Made by a program: the position numbers and the translations under genes. From contig CAYPQM010000258.1 of the NCBI GenBank assembly GCA_964412845.1, positions 1 through 6,151 of the forward strand: a stretch of DNA of 6,151 bases. The letters run 5' to 3'. This stretch comes from JAWWPY01 sp964412845 (GTDB lineage Bacteria > Actinomycetota > Actinomycetes > Streptosporangiales > Streptosporangiaceae). A model generated the notes under the pieces. That model was not told where the DNA came from and did not search any database. It saw only the letters and a list, made by a program, of their open reading frames with translations. This document shows, in pieces, positions 1 to 4,649 of this stretch; position 1 is the first letter of the stretch; each line of letters begins with the position of its first letter.

Positions 1-1305
1 GCGGCCAAGGTCAGGGACATCGGCGTGGTCCAGGCGATGTACGGCAGCTCGCTGTTCATGGCCCTGACGCTGCTCGCGTCGCTGTCCACCGCGGTGGTCT
101 ACGGGGTGGGCGGCGACCTCGTCGTGCACGGCGCCTTCCAGGTCGGCACGCTGGTTTCCATGGCCCTGCTGCTGACCAGGCTGTATGGGCCGATCACTGC
201 GCTGTCTAACGTTCAGGTCAATGTGATGACCGCGCTGGTCAGTTTTGACCGGGTGTTCGAGGTGCTCGACCTGAAGCCGCTGATCGAGGACCGGCCGGAC
301 GCGGTACCGCTCGTGCTTGCGGCGCCGGGCAACGGATCAGCCCGCGCCGCCGGGCCAGCAGCGGACATCGTCTTCGACCATGTCTCGTTCCGCTACCCGG
401 CCGCGTCCGAGGTCTCGCTCGCGTCGCTGGAGTCCATTGCCCTGCCCGCGCCCGAGCGAACGGATGCGCGGCTGGGCGTCCTGCACGACGTGAGCTTCAC
501 CGCCCCGGCCAGGCAGCTGACCGCCCTGGTCGGGCCCTCGGGCGCGGGCAAGACGACGATCACTCATCTGGTGTCCCGGCTGTATGACCCCAACGAGGGC
601 GCGGTGCGCATCGGCGGGTTCGACATCAGGGACGTGACTCAGGAGTCGCTGCACGACTCGGTCGGCGTGGTGACCCAGGACGCGCACCTGTACCACGACA
701 CAATCCGGACCAACCTCACCTACGCCCGTCCCGGGACGACCGAGGAGGAACTGATCGGGGCGTGCCGGGCGGCGCAGATCTGGGACCTGATCTCGGTGCT
801 GCCCGACGGCCTGGACACCATTGTGGGCGACCGCGGCTACCGGCTGTCGGGCGGCGAGAAACAGCGGGTCGCCCTGGCCCGGCTGCTGCTGAAGGCACCG
901 GCCGTCGTGGTGCTCGACGAGGCCACCGCGCATCTGGACTCCGAGTCGGAGGCCGCCGTCCAGCAAGCGCTCAGGACGGCCCTGGCCGGCCGCACCTCGC
1001 TGGTCATTGCCCACCGGCTGTCCACCATCCGCGAGGCCGACCAGATTCTGGTCATCGACGACGGCCGGGTCCGCGAGCGCGGCCAGCACGACGACTTGCT
1101 AGCGGCCGGGGGGCTGTATGCCGACCTGTACCGGACCCAGTTCGCCCGCCAGGAGCCAGCCCGCGCGGGCCTGCCGCCAGGCCCGCCGGGAGAGCATCCC
1201 CCGCCGCACCCGCCGCCGCATCCGCCTCCGGGAGTTCATGATCTGGCTATGCCCGGGAGGCCCTGGCCCGGGCGACCCGGTCCTGGCCAGCTCGGCAGCC
1301 CGTGA
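1..1305 (+). CDS. ABC exporter, C-terminal part (type I, TMD-NBD half transporter), 5' truncated
   Basis: The frame is open from base 1, so the gene starts upstream; 434 residues are visible, ending at TGA 1303-1305. About the first 85 residues are the last hydrophobic helices of an ABC exporter membrane domain, followed by the linker helix ('SFDRVFEVLD'). The ATPase domain is complete: A-loop 'FRYP', Walker A GPSGAGKTT (532-558), Q-loop glutamine (676-678), signature LSGGEKQR (844-867), Walker B ending in Asp 916 and catalytic Glu 919, and H-loop His 1012-1014. It should hydrolyse ATP at the inner membrane to export a hydrophobic or drug-like substrate, pairing with itself or a partner half-transporter. 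An insert of about 25 residues lies between the A-loop and Walker A; from memory, related actinobacterial exporters have a similar one. The last ~50 residues form a Pro/His/Gly-rich tail outside the domain. Family is certain; substrate is unknown. Confidence 0.95.
   Translation, partial: AAKVRDIGVVQAMYGSSLFMALTLLASLSTAVVYGVGGDLVVHGAFQVGTLVSMALLLTRLYGPITALSNVQVNVMTALVSFDRVFEVLDLKPLIEDRPDAVPLVLAAPGNGSARAAGPAADIVFDHVSFRYPAASEVSLASLESIALPAPERTDARLGVLHDVSFTAPARQLTALVGPSGAGKTTITHLVSRLYDPNEGAVRIGGFDIRDVTQESLHDSVGVVTQDAHLYHDTIRTNLTYARPGTTEEELIGACRAAQIWDLISVLPDGLDTIVGDRGYRLSGGEKQRVALARLLLKAPAVVVLDEATAHLDSESEAAVQQALRTALAGRTSLVIAHRLSTIREADQILVIDDGRVRERGQHDDLLAAGGLYADLYRTQFARQEPARAGLPPGPPGEHPPPHPPPHPPPGVHDLAMPGRPWPGRPGPGQLGSP
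1251..1273 (-). terminator. GC-rich hairpin, possible terminator for the sulfotransferase gene
   Basis: A perfect 7-bp inverted repeat (GCCCGGG at 1251-1257, CCCGGGC at 1267-1273) with a 9-nt loop lies about 55 bases beyond the stop codon of the minus-strand sulfotransferase, inside the last codons of the convergent exporter gene. There is no U-tract, which is common for actinobacterial terminators but also means the hairpin could be chance in GC-rich DNA. Confidence 0.3.
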
Positions 1306-1328
1306 CCCGGCCGTTCGCCCGTGGGTCG

Positions 1329-2468
1329 TCAGCCAGTCAGGTGAGACGGCGAGTGCAGCCACTCGAGCATGTCGGGCGGAGCCAGCTCGGCGGCCCGCGT
1401 GTAGTAGGCCGCCATCTCCTCGTCGCTGAGAATTTCGCGCCCGGCCCCTGAGGTGCCCCGGCGGAAGAACAAGGCGGTGTCTACCGGAATCCCGGGGGGG
1501 AGCGGAACGAGGATGTCCGCGCGGTCCCTCATCCGCTCGAACGTGGCCGCCTGGGTGAGCGCGGGCCAGGCCTGCTCCGGAACTGCTATCCCGAGCCTCC
1601 CGGCGAGCCAGCGCATCTGGCCCTCCAGGTCTGCGAGCAGGTCGCCGTAGTGCACCAGCAGCACGTTCGGCTCGCTGCGCCGGGCCCAGGCATCGGACAG
1701 GTGCCACATAACACCGGGCAGCGAGTCCGGGGACCGGCGGGGATCGTCATCGTCGGCGATCCACCTGAGCAGGGCGTCGTGCAGCGTCTCGCGTGAGGCC
1801 GGCGACTTGGGCGGCGCGGGCGGCACGGGCGGCCTGGGCGGCACGGGCGGCCTGGGCGGCACGGACAGCTTCGGCGGCACGGGCAGCTTCAGCGGCCTGG
1901 GGTGGCCGGGAAACTGCCGTACCGGTGGGGGCCCGATCCCGTGCGGCGGCGGGCCGATCCCCGGNNNNNNNNNNNNNNNNNNNNNNNNNNNNNNNNNNNN
2001 NNNNNNNNNNNNNNNNNNNNNNNNNNNNNNNNNNNNNNNNNNNNNNNNNNNNNNNNNNNNNNNNCCGATCCCCTCCGGCGGGGGGCCGATGAGTTCGTTG
2101 TGGCGGCAGAGCGACACGAACATGTCGAGCGGATGCCGGGCCGTCACGATGTAGGTGACCTGGGGGTCGAGAGGAATCCCGTCCAGCGGCGTATGAGTCT
2201 TGATGAAGCGCCGGTGCCGCTGCTCGCCAAGCTGGGCGTACACGAAGTCATGGGGCATGACCACGTTGTCCAGCCACGGCGAGAGGTCCCCGAGTGGCTC
2301 CGGCAGCTCGGCCGTCTGCAAGATCAGCAGCGCGCAGATCATCTGCATCCAGGTCGTCCCGCTCTTGCGGCGGGTGCTGATCACGATGTCGCCAGGCCGA
2401 AACCGAAAGCCGCGCCACCGGCCACTGTCCTCACCAGGCGATTGATAGTGGAAAGGGACACTGGCCAC
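1329..2468 (-). CDS. PAPS-dependent sulfotransferase with an expanded proline-rich loop, interrupted by an assembly gap
   Basis: Soluble sulfotransferase-fold enzyme that would transfer sulfate from PAPS to a hydroxyl or amine of a small molecule. Numbering from GTG 2468 (379 residues with the gap counted as 100 bases): 5'-phosphosulfate loop RKSGTTW (K35-W40), KTH motif with likely catalytic His92, 3'-phosphate binding segment R111 HPLDMFVS119, and near the C-terminus FFRRGTSGAGRE (~334-345), equivalent to the family RxGxxG motif but lacking the usual D-W-K. After 'CRHNELIGPPP' a Pro-rich expansion and the gap interrupt the domain, which resumes at 'ETLHDALLRWI'. Start choice: GTG 2468 puts about ten residues before the conserved 'YQSPGEDSGRW' block; the in-frame extension to GTG 2582 has poor third-position GC bias (24 of 38 codons) and no family-like sequence. 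No clear Shine-Dalgarno is visible at either. True length and frame across the gap are unknown. The acceptor is unknown; a phenolic product of the neighbouring dpg genes is only a guess. Confidence 0.9.
   Translation of the reverse strand: MASVPFHYQSPGEDSGRWRGFRFRPGDIVISTRRKSGTTWMQMICALLILQTAELPEPLGDLSPWLDNVVMPHDFVYAQLGEQRHRRFIKTHTPLDGIPLDPQVTYIVTARHPLDMFVSLCRHNELIGPPPEGIXXXXXXXXXXXXXXXXXXXXXXXXXXXXXXXXXXPGIGPPPHGIGPPPVRQFPGHPRPLKLPVPPKLSVPPRPPVPPRPPVPPAPPKSPASRETLHDALLRWIADDDDPRRSPDSLPGVMWHLSDAWARRSEPNVLLVHYGDLLADLEGQMRWLAGRLGIAVPEQAWPALTQAATFERMRDRADILVPLPPGIPVDTALFFRRGTSGAGREILSDEEMAAYYTRAAELAPPDMLEWLHSPSHLTG
1810..1899. repeat. Tandem repeat, five 18-bp units, in frame in the sulfotransferase gene
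   Basis: Five consecutive 18-bp units begin at 1810, 1828, 1846, 1864 and 1882. The second and third are identical (ggcggcctgggcggcacg); the first differs by two bases and the last two are more diverged. On the minus strand they encode hexapeptides of the form (L/P)(P/S)VPP(R/K). The period is a multiple of three, so copy-number changes keep the frame. Confidence 0.92.
1923..2096. repeat. 21-bp minisatellite flanking and probably filling the assembly gap
   Basis: Units of 21 bp are visible on both sides of the N run: 1923-1943 and 1944-1964 on the left, and a partial unit (2065-2075) plus 2076-2096 on the right. In the protein they read ELIGPPP, EGI-, -PGIGPPP and HGIGPPP, a heptapeptide repeat. 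The copy at 2076-2096 seems to be the native sequence following 'SLCRHN', from which the array probably expanded. Total copy number is hidden by the gap. Confidence 0.85.
1965..2064. other. Assembly gap (100 N)
   Basis: Exactly 100 Ns, the usual placeholder for a gap of unknown size. It sits inside a tandem repeat, so the break is most simply explained by short reads failing to span the repeat. With 100 Ns the sulfotransferase frame happens to continue, but the real length is unknown. Confidence 0.97.
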
Positions 2469-2499
2469 GCTCGGGAGCGTAGCAGAGATGCCAGCCAGT

Positions 2500-2516
2500 C
2501 CTGCTCCGCGAGCAGG
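2500..2516. promoter_or_regulatory. 17-bp dyad, candidate operator or 5' hairpin of the sulfotransferase gene
   Basis: CCTGCTC CGC GAGCAGG is a perfect 7-bp inverted repeat with a 3-bp centre, 32 bp upstream of the preferred sulfotransferase start. Size and position suit a repressor site or an mRNA hairpin. No family of regulator can be assigned, and chance dyads are frequent in GC-rich DNA. Confidence 0.3.
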
Positions 2517-2531
2517 GCCGCTCAGACCTGG

Positions 2532-2549
2532 CTCGCCATACTCGGCGAG
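2532..2549. promoter_or_regulatory. 18-bp dyad upstream of the sulfotransferase gene
   Basis: CTCGCC ATACTC GGCGAG is a perfect 6-bp inverted repeat with a 6-bp centre, 15 bp beyond the dyad at 2500-2516. A third small inverted repeat, ACGCTC GG GAGCGT, overlaps the GTG start itself (2467-2480). Together they could be operator half-sites or 5' mRNA structure; the evidence is spacing and symmetry only. Confidence 0.22.
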
Positions 2550-2734
2550 TCGCCAGAACGGCAGCCGGCCATAGTCACTCACGTCACTTCGGTCCCAGAA
2601 GCTGGTAAGGGTCTGGCCCGCCACCCCAGTGGTGCCAACATGGGCGGCAGCCCTGTTGCCTTGGGCCCTGCCGTCGTAGCCTATTCTGAGATCTATGCTC
2701 CGGGCCTGACCCATCGATCGGGGAAGATGCATAC

Positions 2735-3916
2735 ATGATTCGAAATGGGGATGCCCTCAGGCTTCGCAACATAGAGGTTAATCCTATTCCCCACCCGGCT
2801 CCTTTGCGGGAAAGGACTGCCGTGATCGCCTCCGTCGGGAGCGCATTTCCAGGCCGGTCCTATTCGCAGGAAGAGATCGGGGCGCTCCTCGGCCTGGAAA
2901 ACAGGGTTGTGAAGAAGCTTCTCCGTTCGCCCCACATCCAGCAGAGGCACCTCTACCTTCCGGCGAAAGACGCTCGCACCGGGCGCGTGCTCCCTGAGTC
3001 CGCAGCCGACCTCCACGCGAAGTTTCGGGACGGAGCACTCGAGATCGGATCGCAGGCCATCCGCAACGCGCTCGACGCCGTATCGTTGTCGCCGGCCGAT
3101 GTCGACTACCTGCTGTGCGTCACCTCGAGCGGCTTCATGGTCCCCGGTCTCAGTTCGCTCTTCTCGCGAGAACTCGGGTTTGACCGCAAGCTCCTCCGGG
3201 CGGACGTTGTCGGAATGGGATGCAACGCGGGCTTGAATGGGCTGAACCCGCTCGTGCAGTGGGTTAGCAATCATCCGGGCCGGGTGGCGCTCCTGGTCTG
3301 CTGTGAGATTAACTCCGCGATGTACGTTCTTGATGAGACGCCACGCACCGGCATCGTCAACAGCCTTTTCGGCGATGGCGCGGCCGCAGCCGTGTTGACC
3401 ACCTATGCCGAGAACGGCACCGGACCAGCGCTATCCGGGCCGGCGCCATCCGGGCCAGCGCCATGCGTGATCGATTTCGAGAGCTTTTGCATCCCCGAAC
3501 AATGGGCGGCTATGCGGTTCGACTGGAATGCCACTGCTGGAAAGTGGAGCTTTTACCTCGACCGGGACATCCCCTATGTCATAGGCTTCAACATTCGCGA
3601 GCCCGTGGAAAGGCTACTGGAGCGGAACGGCCTGGATCTCCCGGCCATCAAGCACTGGGTCCTGCACACCGGCGGTGGTGCGGTGATCGACTCCGTCAAG
3701 CTCAGCTTGGGGCTTGAGGAGCACGATGTTCGTCACACCCGCTCCGTGCTGCGCGACTACGGGAACATCTCGAGCGGTAGCTTCCTGGTCAGCCTGGAGC
3801 GACTGCTTGCTGAAGACTGCGCATCGGCTGGCGATCGAGGCGTCATGGTCACGATGGGCCCGGGAGCCCAGATTGAAACCGCGCTTCTCCAATTCGGGCA
3901 GGCCGGGACATGCTGA
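2735..3916 (+). CDS. dpgA: DpgA-type type III polyketide synthase (3,5-dihydroxyphenylacetyl-CoA synthase family)
   Basis: Thiolase-fold enzyme; characterised DpgA proteins condense four malonyl-CoA and cyclise the chain to 3,5-dihydroxyphenylacetyl-CoA, the precursor of dihydroxyphenylglycine in vancomycin-type antibiotics. The sequence (393 residues) carries DpgA-like blocks: 'RSYSQEE', 'DVVGMGCNAGLNGLN' with nucleophile Cys163, 'NSLFGDG', 'AMRFDW', 'FYLDRDIPYVIG', 'HWVLHTGG' with His311, 'HDVRHTRSVLRDYGNISSG' with Asn344, and the terminal 'VMVTMGPGAQIE'. These match the Amycolatopsis enzyme as I remember it, more closely than chalcone synthase, KAS III or HMG-CoA synthase. A three-unit repeat adds residues 229-243 in a loop. 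Start is uncertain: ATG 2735 has a weak GGGAAG site, whereas in-frame GTG 2822 has AAAGGA five bases ahead and third-position GC rises only after it (15 of 29 codons before, 22 of 29 after). The stop overlaps the next gene. Product could differ from DPA-CoA in starter or chain length. Confidence 0.9.
   Translation: MIRNGDALRLRNIEVNPIPHPAPLRERTAVIASVGSAFPGRSYSQEEIGALLGLENRVVKKLLRSPHIQQRHLYLPAKDARTGRVLPESAADLHAKFRDGALEIGSQAIRNALDAVSLSPADVDYLLCVTSSGFMVPGLSSLFSRELGFDRKLLRADVVGMGCNAGLNGLNPLVQWVSNHPGRVALLVCCEINSAMYVLDETPRTGIVNSLFGDGAAAAVLTTYAENGTGPALSGPAPSGPAPCVIDFESFCIPEQWAAMRFDWNATAGKWSFYLDRDIPYVIGFNIREPVERLLERNGLDLPAIKHWVLHTGGGAVIDSVKLSLGLEEHDVRHTRSVLRDYGNISSGSFLVSLERLLAEDCASAGDRGVMVTMGPGAQIETALLQFGQAGTC
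3419..3463 (+). repeat. Three 15-bp tandem units inside dpgA
   Basis: Units at 3419-3433, 3434-3448 and 3449-3463; the last two differ by one base (tccgggccrgcgcca), the first is about 12/15 identical. They encode TGPAL-SGPAP-SGPAP, residues 229-243, between the 'NSLFGDGAAAAVL' strand and the 'AMRFDW' block, where the DpgA I remember has only a short loop. In frame, so copy-number change would not break the enzyme. Confidence 0.88.
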
Positions 3917-4611
3917 CCGTGATCGATGAGGGTGACGGCGAACGAGTACTGACGGTCCAGATCCATGAGGCGACGATCGGCGCCGAGCTCATTAACGAGC
4001 TCGAGTCCGTGCTGGACAATGTCGAACACGGCGAGATCGAGAACTTCGTGCTTCAGTTCAGTGGCGGCCCAGACTCGGTCACCGGAGATTTCCCATCGTG
4101 GCCCCCCGGTCCGGTCCGGAGCGACATGCGGTATTTCGCCCGCTGGGATGAGACTCTCTCGCGGATTTCCAGGCTGAGGGCCAAGACGCTGGCCGCCTAC
4201 GACGGCAGGGTCGGCGCGGCGGCCGTCCATGTCGGCTTGGTCATGGATCTGCGGCTGGCCTCAGCGCAAGCCAGGCTGTCGCTGGGGAGCCTTCCCGAAG
4301 GGCGCTTCCCAGGCATGGCGGCGTACTGGCTGCCGAAGTTCGTCGGTCTCGGCCATGCGCGGAGAATTTTCCTGCTCGGTGAGGACCTGACGGCCGAGCA
4401 CGCGTCCCGGCTCGGGCTCGTCGACGTTGTCGAAGACACCGTCGAGGCCGTGGTAGATGCCACGATCAAGGCCATGCGCCCAGTAACGCCGGAGGCGGCT
4501 TGCTTTGCCCGCCGGATTCTCGACGACTGCTATGTGCTGGAGCGTTCGGCGGCAACCGAGCTGGCCAAGGCGGCTCGATACAAGGTGGGAATACCGAATC
4601 ACGACGGCTAA
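3910..4611 (+). CDS. dpgB: DpgB-like crotonase-fold protein
   Basis: A 233-residue enoyl-CoA hydratase/isomerase-fold protein whose ATG overlaps the dpgA stop (ATGCTGA, 3910-3916), implying coupled translation and matched amounts. In glycopeptide clusters DpgB follows DpgA and, with DpgD, raises its output and helps in dehydration and aromatisation. Fold landmarks: 'KTLAAYDGRVGAAAVHVGL' for the usual 'AAVNGxALGGGxEL' helix, 'DLRLAS', 'GRFPGMAAYWLPKFVG' for the 'PGxGGTQRLPR' segment, and 'GEDLTAEHASRLGLVDVV'. It departs from catalytic hydratases: His107 stands where the first catalytic Glu would be, ungapped alignment puts Ser127 at the second (a Glu130 is nearby), and the first oxyanion-hole segment 'AGxD' reads 'TGDF'. 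That fits a helper better than a canonical hydratase. Short length also favours DpgB over DpgD (~265 residues) or DpgC (larger, oxygenase). No strong Shine-Dalgarno. Crotonase fold is nearly certain; DpgB identity rests on context and divergence. Confidence 0.78.
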   Translation: MLTVIDEGDGERVLTVQIHEATIGAELINELESVLDNVEHGEIENFVLQFSGGPDSVTGDFPSWPPGPVRSDMRYFARWDETLSRISRLRAKTLAAYDGRVGAAAVHVGLVMDLRLASAQARLSLGSLPEGRFPGMAAYWLPKFVGLGHARRIFLLGEDLTAEHASRLGLVDVVEDTVEAVVDATIKAMRPVTPEAACFARRILDDCYVLERSAATELAKAARYKVGIPNHDG

Positions 4612-4636
4612 GCACGGTTGGCGAGCAGCAACGCGA

Positions 4637-4643
4637 GAAGGAG
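4637..4643 (+). promoter_or_regulatory. Ribosome binding site GAAGGAG deciding the desaturase start
   Basis: GAAGGAG ends six bases before GTG 4650, the best ribosome binding site in the window. It fixes the GTG as the start and lies in the 38-bp space after dpgB, so the desaturase is translated independently although probably transcribed with dpgA and dpgB. Confidence 0.8.
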
Positions 4644-4649
4644 TGGCCA

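Larger units (their letters stand above)
2469..2734. promoter_or_regulatory. Divergent intergenic region between sulfotransferase and dpgA
   Basis: These 266 bases separate the two divergent starts and must carry both promoters unless dpgA is read from elsewhere. The part near dpgA (about 2676-2734) is visibly less GC-rich than its surroundings, as expected for a promoter. A poor match to actinobacterial sigma-70 sites lies on the plus strand: TTGCCT at 2656 and TAGCCT at 2677, spaced 15 bp, which is short. Before dpgA, GGGAAG (2721-2726) is a weak ribosome binding site. The long minus-strand reading frame through this stretch is not convincing as coding sequence. Confidence 0.5.

Noticed and set aside
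337..1089. Long minus-strand reading frame opposite the exporter ATPase domain
   Set aside because: Antisense to a region with every ABC motif intact; its translation has no recognisable domain and exists because GC-rich coding DNA rarely has stops on the other strand.
1303..1328. Hairpin between the convergent stops (GACCC at 1304, GGGTC at 1323)
   Set aside because: Only five base pairs around a 14-nt loop and no U-tract; the hairpin at 1251-1273 is stronger.
1810..2096. Possible CRISPR array because of regular repeats
   Set aside because: The units are contiguous 18- and 21-bp tandem copies with no spacers and they keep a protein frame.
2583..2732. N-terminal extension of the sulfotransferase up to ATG 2732
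   Set aside because: Would nearly abut the divergent dpgA start, has no family-like sequence and leaves no room for a promoter; GTG 2468 fits family length better.
1902..2738. Plus-strand frame opposite the sulfotransferase, spanning the gap
   Set aside because: The minus strand here carries clear PAPS-binding motifs; the plus translation is low-complexity and partly Ns.
2693..3274. Minus-strand frame opposite the start of dpgA
   Set aside because: Lies over the DpgA N-terminal half and active-site cysteine; arginine-rich shadow sequence without a domain.
3434..3463. Possible recombination or attachment site at the dpgA direct repeat
   Set aside because: The copies are adjacent, in frame and encode a simple SGPAP repeat, with no tRNA, integrase or element boundary nearby.
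2735..3916. KAS III (FabH) or HMG-CoA synthase as the identity of the synthase
   Set aside because: The active-site block GMGCNAGLNGLN, the HTGG histidine motif and the DYGNISSGS asparagine motif fit type III polyketide synthases of the DpgA group better.
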